Of a stretch of 64,000 nt of DNA, positions 22,911 to 34,830 are shown one piece after another. Source of the DNA: Delphinapterus leucas (Eukaryota; Chordata; Mammalia; Artiodactyla; Monodontidae); assembly GCF_002288925.2 (NCBI RefSeq), contig NW_022098076.1:78556216-78620215 (forward strand), written 5' to 3'. A program made the translations under genes and the position numbers. The first letter of the stretch is position 1; every line of letters starts with the position of its first letter. The notes beneath the pieces are model-generated. The model did no database searches. It worked only from the letters and a program-made list of their open reading frames with translations, and was not told where the DNA came from.

Positions 22911-25564
22911 TTGTCCTGTCTCCCTTATCACCCCTATCATAAACTGCACAAAAGTCGATTCTTCGGACTCTTTTAAGACTTAAAATGCAAATAATCCCAA
23001 TAAAGATATAAGATTGATAGATTGGCTCTAAAATGATTGACATGTCTTATCCTTTTCTTCTACATTTTTATAGGAAAAAGGAGAGGCAGAATACAATGGT
23101 TCTTTGGGGGTGAACATCTTTGCTTTCGTGTGTGTGTGTGCATGTGTATGCACAGTTTGAGTGTGTTTATATATATAAAACGTTTATGGGTCTAGGTTTC
23201 TGAGTTTGTCGGTAGACATACAGCTGAGTGGGAGAAATACAGCCCCAAATAGGGGAAGAATCAAAGCATACATTTCCCTTTCTACAGTTTTGCACAGTAT
23301 AATAGTAGTTGATATAACCCAAGTGTTGCCTACCTAACCTCAGCCTTTTCCTTGAAAAAATCATGCCTTCTTGAGCATTTCCATCACTCATGTGAAAATA
23401 CAGCTAAACATCTCTTCACTTGCAGCTGCTTGAAGTAATGGATTACGCCTTTGAACTTGCCAGTAAACTTCACGGTCCTAGTATAAATATCAAACTTGTC
23501 AAACGTGCTTTCCAAGGAAGCCCTATAATTAAAAGCTTATCTGTTTGGGGGGTAAGTTAATGCCTCAACTTGGCCCCAAAGCCAGAGCCTGAGAAAATTT
23601 TAGTTGTAGAGAACTTCCTGCTAGCTATCAGGGGTCATCTCTGACCAGGCCCGAAAGCGGCTTTCACTGAAGTTTGGACTGGACCACTCTCCTGCTGCCA
23701 CAAAGCCAGGCATGCTCCCTCCCCGTGAGCTCAGCGCCTTCCTCTAGCTTTCCCCCTTCCCTCTGAGTCAACACATCAGAGGATCAAAGGGGGTCTGCAG
23801 AGATACCACCAAAAGAAGAGAAAGAAGTCAGGGAGGGTGTGATGGGGTTTCAGCCAGGGACCTGTGAGGAACCGAATGATCTCAGGCTAAGACTGGAACA
23901 AATAATGGCGGCCTGCTCATTACAAGGCCTCAGGTGGAAGCCAGTTGGGTCAAGGGAAGTTTCTCTGACTCTGCATTGTAATGGAACAGCTAGCAGTTTT
24001 CTTCTTTCTGAGAAATATAGATAACAAGAGAGAAAACCCCCTAAAGAAAGGCTCTGCCTTCTAACAACAAAACCATTTCTCAGTGTCAGATTTCAGAGAG
24101 TCAAAGAATATTTTTTTAAAGAGGAGTTAGAACAGAAATGTTATTATAAATAGTAAGAAGAATGGCTTTAAAGCAATCGCCACACAGATCTAATCCTTGC
24201 AAACATTTATGTCTAAACCATGTTTTCATAAGAAAATGTTCCCTTCATCCTCACCTGGGCTGTTGAATTCTTAGCAATCCCCACAAGGTGCTGGCTGTTT
24301 GGGCCACATCAAAGTTCCTCTGGGGGAAAGGCCAAGGCTTTTTGTTTTCTCCTTAGGTAGTTGAGGAATGATTTCTAATGAGAACCTTCTGGCTTTCTTT
24401 AGATGTGAAAGGTGTTTCCACAGTATGCCCTAGAGACATCCTCTGTGGTACTAGACAAAAGGAGAAACTCAGTGAACAGTCACGGATTAGCAGCCTGGCC
24501 CCTCTTTCTACCCGGCGCCACTAAAAAAGTTACCAGACCTGTTGTTTCTTTTTCTTTCTTTCTTCCTCTCCTCCTTTTTCTTTTCCAACCACTTCTATAT
24601 CTGTGGCCAGCTGTATTGTAGTTAAATTTCAAAATACTCATTTGCCAGCTTTGTACAGTGCTACTATAATGTTTATAAATGTCCCCGATGCTAGTTTGAA
24701 AGTGACATGCACAGATAGACACTTTAAAGGGGGCATAAAATGAACAAAATGCATTACCAAATGCAATACTCAGTATTAACCACATTCATATGAGTTTTGT
24801 ATTTGATCCAATAAACCAGTGTTTCCAGATGTAAAATTAGCCTGTAAAAATTTCCTTCCACTTTAACCATCCACTCTTACTACTCTCAAATACCAGTGTA
24901 CAAAGGTGGCATCTTACTTTTTAAAAAATGAGTTAAAAACTGTATATAATACATACCACATATATTCAATATATGCCATATGTTAATATATGTATCATAT
25001 ATATAATACACTATATTGCACTATATATGGTATATGTGTATCTGTGTAAAATAGTTACAATAGTTCCAACTATTGAGGAAACTGAATGAGGTTCTCTCAT
25101 TCAAAGTGAGACTTACCTCACGTCAGAATGTACATAGAAGCCAGGTAACTTGGTCTCCACCATCCACAGTCATTTGGTCAGGGATGGACATATGAAGCCA
25201 ACTACATCTACATGTGAGATAGAGTAGTATAGGCCTTCACTAGAATCTTTAGGAGGAGAAGACATCTGCCTCATTAAACTTGCATTTGTAAGGATGCTTC
25301 CCTATTGCTGATGAATGACACCTCCAGAGGAGAGGTCACCCAAGAATGGAGCGGACTCAGAGGAAAGCAGAGTTAAAAAACAGACAGAAGCTAATCCCTG
25401 AGGACATTATTTGAGCAGATGGGTCCAGGTGTACCTGAAGGCAGGTCTTCCTTGGACTTTTCAGGAAAGTGAGTTGATAAATCCCTTTCTTTTCCTAAGC
25501 CACTTGGGGTTAGATTTTCTCTCTTCCAACTGAAAGTGTCCTGACAAATAGATCTTTACTTAGT
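22911..25564. other. Non-coding stretch without a recognised element
   Basis: A short TG-rich tract lies near 23128-23165 and a very TA-rich tract at 24945-25045. The 101-codon minus-strand frame at 24480-24785 is driven by a Lys/Arg-rich polypurine tract and was not called. Confidence 0.45.
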
Positions 25565-25735
25565 AGGTTCCACTTAATTTTATCATGATAATATGAGGTA
25601 AATATTGTCTTCATTTAACAGATTAAAATTTTCAGACTCAGAGGAAAAACTAAGTTAACTAACTGGCCCAAGACCACGGAGTTAGTAAGTTAAAGGAGCA
25701 AACTCTAAGTCTAAAACCTAGTTTTTAATATAAAC
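25565..25735 (+). mobile_element. MIR SINE remnant
   Basis: 'gtcttcatttaacagattaaaattttcagactcagaggaaaaac', followed by 'ctggcccaagaccacggagttagtaagt', matches the order of the MIR core and its 3' half. Confidence 0.7.
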
Positions 25736-25999
25736 TCAGGGTTTTTAATGTAAGTGTCTTTAAAAGTAAATATATTTGGATGGAAAAATAACTTAAACAA
25801 ATCATAAATAATTTAAATTTCAATCAATGAAAGCTCTAAATATATTTTTTTAGTGGGAGAATCAAAAGTGAACTTCAAAGGAAGAAGGATCTGAAAGAAG
25901 TCTGAATGTCTGTCTGGACCGATGAGAAACACTTGGAGAAAGCAAAGGGTAAGAGATGACATTCAGTGCAGACACATGAATGAACTGATTTCATTCTCC

Positions 26000-26105
26000 C
26001 CCAAACATTATTAGGTGGATACTATTATTATCCCCATTGTATAGATGAGAAAACAGAAGCACAGAAAGATGTAACACCAGGTCTAAAATTAAACAGCTTC
26101 TTGGT
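26000..26105 (+). mobile_element. MIR SINE remnant
   Basis: 'actattattatccccattgtatagatgagaaaacagaagcacagaaag' is the MIR core in sense orientation, truncated at the 3' side. Confidence 0.75.
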
Positions 26106-26325
26106 GTAGGCAGCCCTCCACATTTGATTGTCATCTTGTATATGGAAAAATAGGAAATGAGTTCTTAAATAGAATGTATTAGTTGGGCTAACAAACACTT
26201 AACTGTTTTGGCAGAAATATTCCTCTAGAATCCTACAGTTTCTAGAAAGTGATTTGATAAAATATGTGATCAAACAAGTAACTTCATCTTTGAGACTTTA
26301 ATTTTAAGAAAAATTTGCTAGTGTA

Positions 26326-26499
26326 TAGAAATGTATATATATATATATATATATTTATCAATATAGTATATATTTTTTTCTGTCCATGCCGTGCAGCACG
26401 CAGGATCTTAGTTTCCTGACCAGGAATCGAACTGTGCCCCCTGCAGTGGAAGCGCGGAGCCCTAACAACTGTACCACCAGGGAATTCCCTAGAAATGTA
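26326..26499 (-). mobile_element. CHR-1/Bov-tA-like SINE with target duplication
   Basis: The reverse complement starts GGGAATTCCCTGGTGGTACA and continues with 'ggctccgcgcttccactgcagggggcacagttcgattcctggtcagg', typical of the older cetartiodactyl tRNA-derived SINEs. The body is about 26373-26489. TAGAAATGTA is repeated at 26326-26335 and 26490-26499. Between the left copy and the T run lies a TA-rich tract that expanded from the tail region. It is shorter and older than the other SINEs in the window. Confidence 0.88.
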
Positions 26500-29080
26500 C
26501 TATAAACAATTATTTTCCACTGAGATATTCAGATGGGCAGAATATATAATATAATATATAATAGTTCTAATCACTAAGAAGTTTATTTAGCGAGTCTGAA
26601 GTCCTAGGATCTTCATATTTTAGGGAAGAAGGGAAAAAACTATCAGACCTTTCTTGCAGACTAACTGCCAAAGATGTTCCTGGAAGTTGTCTGATAATTA
26701 CAGACTTAGTGCCACAGAATCTGAGATGCTCAGTAATATTTTCCCTAATTTTTCAACATGGCACTTGAGAATTTAAATACATTCTGAAAATATAAGGGAA
26801 AAACGGAATATGGGAAAAAAGCATTCAGAGTTGACAAACCTGCATTAGTAATCTCTAAAACTTCAGAGTGTTTATTGTTAAGGGAAGTAGTAAAGGTCAT
26901 CTAAAATCCTTTTTTTAAGCAATATGGATTTGAGTGGTCCTATTCTGGGTACATTACCAATGGACTATGGCTTGTAGGCAGCTATGAAAAGAGCTTTGTC
27001 TGAGCAAGTCTTTAGATGATCTTGTATGACCTTACCTTAATTTCCCAGAAAACCTGGGCTGGCTTTTCCTTTGTGGGGAAGGTCAGGCAGGGAACAACTT
27101 AAAAGAGTTTAAAAGAGGTGCTGAAGAAATGAAGGGAATGTAATTCTTTCAAGTACTTGCCATAAAGCTACCTCCATGTGCTAAGAATAATATCATATAG
27201 ATGCCTGCTACTTTCAGGGCTTTTAAGTAAAAATAGTAACTTTAGAGGAGCTTATATAATGTCACTTTAACCTGCTGTTCTTCATTCAGGCCCTGGCTCT
27301 CTGACCATGGTAGCTTCCCTGGACATGATCAAAAAACCAGACTGGTTTTGTGAAAATGTTTATAACTGCAGTTTTAATGGACCCTTCTGCTTATGAGGGA
27401 TGTGTAGGCAAGGCATGAAGAAACATTGGCTAAGACCTTTTAAAATGTCCCATTTAATTATTCTGTGAAAAGTTAGAGTCAGTCTCCCAAAAGAAGAATT
27501 ATTACTTTCAGAAATGAAAATAGACTTCTCTAGAAGACCCTTCTAAAAATTTGGAAGGAAAATCTACCTTGCCATATAATTTTTTTTCACCCTGAGAGAT
27601 TATTCAAATATGAGGAAATACACTTCAAAGTTCACAATTTATTTCTCCGTTTCATTAAGAATGGCCAAGATTTAAAAAAAAAAGGAAAATGAGCGAAGTT
27701 GTGACTAATCGAATCCAATAAAAGCATTGTTCTGTAAAGCACTGCACTTAAATAAGCCTTAACAGATCTAAAACGTAATTTTATTCTTAGAAATACAGTT
27801 TTCATGTCACTTACAAGAAAAATATCTTACTATGTCAAGTGGATACCAGGTATTACTTAAATCAAATTTTATTTTTTTTTGTTTTTAGTTTTTATTTTTC
27901 CTTCCAAATGGAAGTACTCACTGCCTGTGTAGGAAAACTATCTATTTGCCATCAAACCTTGGTATTTGGTAGATACCTAATGCAAATACTTCACAAACTA
28001 TAACATAGAATGGAACTCCGAAACAATAAGAAAAAAAATAGCCATTACTATCCTATACTACTATACTGTACCTGTGTAAATTTTGGGGTTATCCATATTT
28101 TGTCTCTTCTTCACTGGTGTGGGTAATGGAGGATAGATTATAATTGTATTCAATTCAGTGATGCTGAATTCAATCTTAAGTCCTAGGTCATTAGCTGACC
28201 ATTACTTATAAATGCTTTCTACTCTTACAATGGGTGTTCTTAGATTTTCTGGAAGCTAGAATTCTATTAATTTGTTTTAAGAATTCACCTGATACACTTA
28301 GAAAATCAAGATTAATAAAATTCTCCACTGCAAAAGATAAATCAAGCATAACTAATTATATTCATTTTAATAATTTGCCTTTATAATAGCATTCCATAAA
28401 AGAAATCAAAAGTACTTAGATTTGATTACTAATAGGTATCTCTACCTAATACATTGCATATACTGAAAGGCAATTTATTTAAAATATATGTGTATATATT
28501 AATGTGAAAAAATTCTGGAATATCAAAGCAAATAATATGACAAAAGACCAATATTCTTGGAATATTTCTTGGCACCTATATTTTGGTTAGGAAGTTTTCT
28601 GTGATTTTGTTTTTAATATTTCTTCATTGTACAAAATGCATATTCAAGACTAATTGTTTTCAACTGTAAAATGAATCAACTATTTAATAACAATTTTTCT
28701 AGAATAAAGAAGAAATCTTATATTAAATACCCACTTTTTTACCATAATAACAAATATTTATGCTTATTATTACATAACCTGTTTTCTTTTGTATTACAAA
28801 ATTTGAGTTTAATCATATTTCATATTCAAAATATTAATATTTGTTGAATCATTTGGGGTTTTGTCATTATGCATAGCTTCAAAATAACACTTTTTACCCT
28901 TAATGCATGCTAGTTGTTTTCATGTTTTTAGGATTCTTAAAATTAAAATTTCAAAAATATAAAAAATAGTAAGATATATATATATAGTTTGCACTTCTAG
29001 TTCATAAACTGTATTAGAGTTTCAGATTTTTTGTGTTCTCAATTGAATTATCTGCTTTTAGAAATTATACAAGGTCTCTT
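26500..29080. other. AT-rich non-coding stretch without a recognised element
   Basis: Long AT-rich segment, especially 28260-29020, with no repeat family or exon recognised and no frame reaching 60 codons, which itself argues against coding function. Confidence 0.5.
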
Positions 29081-29334
29081 AAAAGTCAGCCAGGGGGCTT
29101 CCCTGCTGGTGCAGTGGTTGAGAGTCCGCCTGCCAACGCAGGGGACACGGATTCGTGCCCCGGTCCGGGAAGATCCCACATGCCTTGGAGCAGCTGGGCC
29201 CGAGAGCCATGGCCGCTGAGCCTGCACGTCCAGAGCCTGTGCGTCTGGAGCCTGTGCTCCGCAACGGGAGAGGCCACAACAGTGAGAGACCCGCGTACCG
29301 CAAAAAATTAAAAAAAAAAAAAAAAGTCAGCCAG
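29081..29334 (+). mobile_element. CHR-family SINE with internal 15-bp duplication
   Basis: The full-length element runs from about 29097 to its A-rich tail near 29325. It is flanked by AAAAGTCAGCCAG at 29081-29093 and 29322-29334. The head, B-box-like 'ggattcgtgccccgg' and 'ggagaggccacaacagtgagag' are intact. The GAGCCTG-type 15-mer occurs three times in tandem (29218-29262), where the other copies have two. It carries no gene. Confidence 0.97.
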
Positions 29335-29834
29335 AAGATATTAACAGATGTTCAGCTCCTTTAAGTTTTTAAAATTCAAGAACACATCATATTAACTTCT
29401 CCTAGCTTTGATCATTCTATGATCTTGTCTAAGAGTTTTGGCAATTCCTACTGTCTGTAATTGCAGGGAACCTTCTATATACACAATGTCTTTTCATTTT
29501 GATCTATAGCATAACATGGTTTTAAAAAGTGATCTTGCTTGAAAAATTAAATTATAATCTTTAATGAAAATCAACTGCAAGTGGAGCCACTAATGCCAAA
29601 AATCTAATTAATGTGACAAAAGAAACGAAGTCACCTCTACTCACAGCTGATCTCACATATGTGCAGTCAAAGGTCACTGCTTCACAACCAATCCCTACCT
29701 AGCACTGAGAGTCACATGCCACCCAATACCACTAATAGTAAAGTTAAGACCAACAAACAACAAAAACCTGTACCTTAGGTTCAATTATTTCTGCTTCCTG
29801 AAATGCTGTTAAATCCTCATATTTCATTTTCAAA
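29335..29834. other. Non-coding stretch without a recognised element
   Basis: No repeat or exon recognised. Confidence 0.45.
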
Positions 29835-30060
29835 ATTCTACGAACTTTTCAAGACCTTTATATCCTCTGGCAAAAATATCCCTCTCTTCTACAACCTCCT
29901 CTAGTACATTTTATTTCATGGTTATTTATGCATCTGTCTTACTTATCCTGCTAGATTATAATTGTTGATTTGTGGATGGAGGGTTGTGTGTCCCCAGCCA
30001 CATTTAGTCTGCCTTTCTGTGTCAACACATTCCTGCATAGCTCCAAAAGTTTCATTAAAA
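29835..30060 (+). mobile_element. L2 3' region
   Basis: 'acttttcaagacctttatatcctc', 'tttcatggttatttatgcatctgtcttacttatcctgctagattataat' parallels the L2 segment that precedes the '...gtgagctccttgagg' phrase. The tail could continue in diverged form to about 30360 ('caaatgcttgatttagtatctgctgaatgagtg'). Confidence 0.5.
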
Positions 30061-30379
30061 TTCATTCAGTGCAAAGGTATAGATAATAACACAGGCTACT
30101 CTTTATTGAACTAGCCATCATATGGAGTTATCAAACACAGGAATTAATGTGAGTTCTTGTAATCATCTACCCCCTCCACTGTGTATCCAGGAGGTAATCC
30201 ATCTTCCTACCTTCCAACATAATTCTAGTAAGATGTTCTGCATGCTAAAAATGTCCATTTTAGGAATTGAAGACAGGTTATGAAGAAGAGCAATAGCCAT
30301 CATTCTCTTTACAGTAGCTCACAGCAAATGCTTGATTTAGTATCTGCTGAATGAGTGGATATATAAATTACAATATGTA

Positions 30380-30931
30380 TGTATTAGTTATCTAGTGCTG
30401 CATAACAAATTATCCCAAAATTTAGCAGCTTAAAACAGCCAAAATTATTAACTCACAGCTTCTTTGGGTCAGGAAACTAGATCGATGCTTATCTAGGTTC
30501 TTCTGTTCCAAGGTTCCCAGTGATGTTGCAATCCAGCTCTCTTCTGAGGCTGCAGTAATCTCAAGACTCAAATGAGGCTGAAGGATCCCCTTCAAGCTCA
30601 CTCATGTGGTTATTAACAAGCTTCAGTTGGACTTGGGACCTCAATTTTTCATCATGCCATGTAGGACAGCTCACTTCCCTCAACATGAGTGACCCAGAGA
30701 GAAAAAAAGAGAGACAGAGGAAGTGTGGGGGAGGGAGGGAGGAAAGAGCAGGAGGAGCCACAGTCTTTTTATAACCTCTTATCAAAAGTAACTTCCCGTC
30801 ACTTCTGCCATATTGTATTTCTGAGCAGGATGCAATAAGTCCAGCTCATAATCAAGGAGAGAGGATTACACAGGGTATAAATCAAAGAAGGAAGGGATCC
30901 TTGAGGATCTTCTCAGAGGCTGCTTACTACG
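30380..30931 (-). mobile_element. MLT1-type MaLR LTR
   Basis: On the + strand it begins TGTATTAGTTATCTAGTGCT, then 'gcataacaaattatcccaaaatttagcagcttaaaac'. It passes through 'ccacagtctttttataacctcttatcaaaagtaacttcccgtcacttctgccatattgt' and ends near 'gaggctgcttactac'. This is the antisense of an MLT1 LTR, nearly full length (about 550 bp). No internal MaLR sequence can be assigned with confidence. Confidence 0.85.
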
Positions 30932-31189
30932 GTGTATGTGAGACAAAATATTGCTCTATCACTCTTCTCTTTCCAGTGCATTTTACTTAGGAATTAGATT
31001 TGTTACAAATCCAATTATCCATATGTAGACTATTTTTAAGTTATTCATTAAATTTCTTGTCTAAGGTGACTTCACTCACACGTTTCATTTTTGGAGTTGG
31101 CTGCCACCTATTTTTTCTAGGGAGTGTTAGCTGCTATAGCTCATCTCTGCTCCTCATGGCTTTTTACCCACTGGTAGGCTAGACTGAAC

Positions 31190-32095
31190 TTCTTCCTGTG
31201 CTAGTCTCAGGTCAGTGTTCCACCCAGGTGAGAGTAGAAACCACAAGACCTCTTGAGATCTAGGCTAGGGACTCTCACAGTGCCACTTCTGTAGCATCCT
31301 ACTGGTCAAATCAAATCATGTGGCCAACATTTTAAGGAGTGGAGGAAAAGTCTCCATCTTGATTGAAATGGGTGTGCAAAAGGTGATGAGCAGAACTTCT
31401 GGCCATGAAATGAGCCATCGCGCTCTTTTCTCTAGTCACAATATTTCATATTTCTTCCACATACAAAACATATTCACCCTTTTTCAAGACCTCCCAAAAT
31501 CTCATACCATGGTAACATCAGGCTTGAAGTCCACAATTTTGCTAAACTGCCTCAAGTCTGGCTGCCTCTGAGGTTCCTTGAGTACAACTCCTAAGGTGTG
31601 GTCACTCTTAATACAAAGATTTACAAACTAAAAAGCCAAATTATCTGCCACCCATGCAGCCAACATACCTACTGAGACAGTGACAGACTAAGCATAATAA
31701 ACACTTGTCCAAAAGGGGAGGAACAGAAGGCACATGAGCCTGGATCGTCCAAGACAGCCTCATTGCCATGCTTGGCAGTTGGGCCTGGTTGTTGGCTGAG
31801 CCACTGTCTCCAAGTGGTCTCTGTTTCTGAAGGAGGCTAATTGGGCTTCTTCACACCATGATTGCAGGATTCCAAGAGGACAAGAGAGAAAACCACAAGG
31901 TTTCTTGAGGTCTGCGTTTCAAAGCCACATACTATGATTTCTGCCACACCCTGTTGGTCAATGCAAGTCACAGAGTAAATCTAAATTTAAGGAAATGGAA
32001 ATATTTCGGAGGATCATTGCAGCCATCTTTGCAAATCATTGACCAAAGGAAGCTCCTGGCCATCTCTGCCACAGTTTCATGCCTACAAATGAAAT
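31190..32095 (-). mobile_element. MaLR/ERVL-like material, boundaries unresolved
   Basis: Two diverged blocks share 'accacaag-cctcttgag-tct', 'cacttctg-..-c-ctggtcaa'. One is at 31239-31318, the other at 31890-31975. Upstream of the second, 'caagacagcctcattgccatgcttggcagttgg...tgttggctgagccactgtctccaagtggtctctg' has the style of antisense MaLR LTRs. The intervening 31430-31720 contains 'cccaaaatctcataccat' and 'aaactaaaaagccaaattatctgcc', typical of an LTR-related repeat whose name I cannot give. This is a family-level guess. Confidence 0.35.
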
Positions 32096-34014
32096 GAAAA
32101 TTTAAAGGTTTTACTTTAGGCATTCCTAGCAATTAACCGATATGTATCTCTTCATAGTATTTCTACCTGTGTATTAGCCCAATTCTCTTCTCTGCTGGGA
32201 AGTTGACACAGTCACATGCACAAAGGAAGGGATACAAGCATTTCAGAACATATAGCAAAAAGAAAGAGAGTGTTGGAAGTGAATATTTTCCCGACCTTGC
32301 CATTTCATCTAACCATGACCTTGGCGATGGGTTTTAGGCAGCAATGCCAGATACAGCTTTAGACTCAGAAATGTGGGAATAGAAGAAATCAGTTGTAATA
32401 GTCCACTATAAATGGCTGACTATAATTTGAAGGTCAAAAGAAACAAAGGGGAAGTGGCTTAGCACTCCAAATCTGAAAGGCCTATCATGTACGATAACTA
32501 GTTTCCCATCTCAGTTGACCAACCAGAGCCTGTGTTTGTTCATATTTCTTAATGGTTATTGTTAAAGACAAAAATTGACAACTAAGATATTATATTGATG
32601 GTGTCAATGTTAACTAGTGACTTTTGCTTATATTTTTAAAATCCATCACATGATGATTTAGTAAAAACCTCAAACATCCAGTGATACTCAACTCAGTAAG
32701 ATGAATAGAAGATACTCTAGTGCTGCAATTATTTGCAGTTATTAATTATAGGGAATCGTTTGATGCAGTATCTTAAAAAAATCAAGAAACAAAAGAGAAC
32801 TATTACCTTCTTTTTATACTACAGTTTTTTTCTTCAAATTTTTAAACAATTCCTTGAGTGCAGCTAAGTGTAAGAGAGAAAAAAGAACTTCCTAGTTAGA
32901 TTGTGCCATTTGCTCTTATTAATTGAAATGTCAATACAATAGAAACAACTATAATATTCTTATAGTTGCCACATTTCTTGATATCTTGGAATTACCCACT
33001 GTGCATTCAGGTCTGAAAACAGCTTGTAAAGAGAATGTGTAAGAATACAGAAGAGCTAATGGAATGTGTGGAAATTAGTCTTCCTAAGATTAGGAAAGCC
33101 TAGAACTAATTGGGGAGGGGCAAATTCAAATAACTGGGAAGGTTCACCCTCCCCACCCCCCATCCTCACCCTCTCAGCAGTACATTTTTTTCCGGGAGAG
33201 AATGGAAAAAACATTCAGCCATAGCTCTAAGCCATAACCTGAAAAGGGAGTGGGCACGTAGAAACACAAAGCAGTACAGGTCACAGGCATAGAGCATTGA
33301 GCCTAGTAAAGACGTAAGCGATTACTCAGAACATGGACTCCATTTCACATGAGAAACAAAAAGACAGCCAGGGTGTTTTCTAAGGTCACATGCAAGTTAG
33401 TGTTGAAGCAGCCAACCAGAAGAAACCCCTTCACTTTCCAGTATTCCCTGCAGTGTGCTGCAGTCAACAGCTACCCGAATTCTCCAGCTGTCTGGATATC
33501 TGGCTGCTCTTCTAACAGCCTCTCACACCTTCCCAGTCAGGAAATCTCCGGCAGGCAGACCCCTGGGTCAGTCCCACCCTTCCCTGCTTCTGCTTTTACC
33601 TCTGCCAACCTCTCAAGACCTGAGAATTTATGAACTTGATGACAAAGTAATTCCTTTAAAAAATGCAGACATTGAGCATGCATAGATTTATACCCTCTGT
33701 CTTTCCAGCAGGCAGAAACATGTAGGTAATGATTGACAGCCTCTCACTGAATCCGCAGGTTGCTCCAATAGATAGCCACAAGATAGCCAGACTGATGAGA
33801 GACATTTGGGAAAGGAGAGGGCATTTCCGGTTCCCTCTTCACAGCAGGTTGCTGACTCTTTGCTTACTTTCTCCTCTTCCTTCTCTTCTTTTTTCTCTAT
33901 TTTTCTTCCTTTCTATTCATTTGATATTGAACGATCACCTACTATGCTTACTAGGAAGGAAAGATTCTGGTTCAGTTGGTTTGGAACTCACGCTTCATAG
34001 AGATAATATAGCTG
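32096..34014. other. Non-coding stretch without a recognised element
   Basis: Mostly AT-rich, with a C/T- and purine-rich patch at 33140-33180. Two overlapping frames at 33349-33685 (+) read the same DNA in different phases and have no family signature. Confidence 0.45.
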
Positions 34015-34170
34015 GGTCTGTAAAAAGCTCTGGACCCAGGTTATACTGGTTCAAATCCAGGCTGAGCCTCCTATCACTTTGCATATAATAATAGTACTAC
34101 CTCAGTAGGCTGTTGTGAGGACTGAACAAATATGTAGAAGCTTTTAACGGGGTCTGTTAAGAGTTAGCTA
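34015..34170 (+). mobile_element. MIR SINE
   Basis: 'agctctggacccaggttatactggttcaaatccaggctgagcctcc' is followed by 'taataatagtactacctcagtaggctgttgtgaggactgaacaaat'. This is a well-preserved MIR from the tRNA-like part through the core. Confidence 0.85.
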
Positions 34171-34599
34171 TTTTAATTGGAACTATTACTGCAAATCCTC
34201 GTCTAAATTTAGACAATCCCTAAGGCTGGCGCTGGACACAGACCTAAGCTGAGCAGATCACTGGCTGAGATTATAACACTGAATAGCAAACTAATCATTA
34301 CTTTGGCTGACTTTACCTAGAAGTGAAGAAATGGCATTTTCTCTTCTTAGAATTTGTACCAGAGGTAGAAATTAAAGTGAGTAGTAAGAAGCTGTTTTTA
34401 AACTATAGTGGTGTTATCTGAGTGTGTGAATTGTGAACATATTATACCCACTTCCCATATAATCATAATAGAGTGTATGAAGACTTTAATGGGGGATGGG
34501 GTAAGAGGTTCTTAGACAGGAGAGGACACTTCTTCGGGGAAGTTATGTTTTTGTTGAAACTAAACAAGACTAGGGAGAGATGCGTGGCAGGTCATCAAG

Positions 34600-34830
34600 G
34601 TACAGGGGATGCCTTTTGCTCAGGGCAAGAAATCCCCAAATGGACATACTTAGGCAAGGCTGGAAGCCATACCTGGAAGGAGGCCTGCTAAGGAGCTAAG
34701 ATTGAACAAGGTAAGGAGAGGCCAGATCAGAAAGGAACTTGCAAAGCCGTGTTATAGAGTTGGGACTTAATTGAGACAGCAATGGAGAGTCTTTAAGGGT
34801 CAAGCAGGAGATTTATAAAGTTATTTTAGC
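34600..34830 (+). mobile_element. L2 fragment
   Basis: 'gaggccagatcagaaaggaacttgcaaagccgtgttatagagttgggacttaattgagacagcaatggagagtctttaagggtcaagcagg' follows the L2 phrase order ('...ccttgtaggccatggtaaggac...gccattggagggtttt-agcagg'). Confidence 0.65.

Noticed and set aside
24480..24785. 101-codon minus-strand frame with a basic Lys/Arg-rich run
   Set aside because: The basic stretch comes from a simple T/C-rich tract on the + strand; the remainder has no recognisable features.
29097..29175. A-box and B-box motifs suggesting a tRNA gene
   Set aside because: They belong to the tRNA-derived SINE head; the cloverleaf is degenerate and the sequence continues into the SINE body.
33349..33685. Two overlapping + strand frames of 94 and 76 codons
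   Set aside because: They use different phases of the same DNA, have no family signature, and no exon boundaries were evident.
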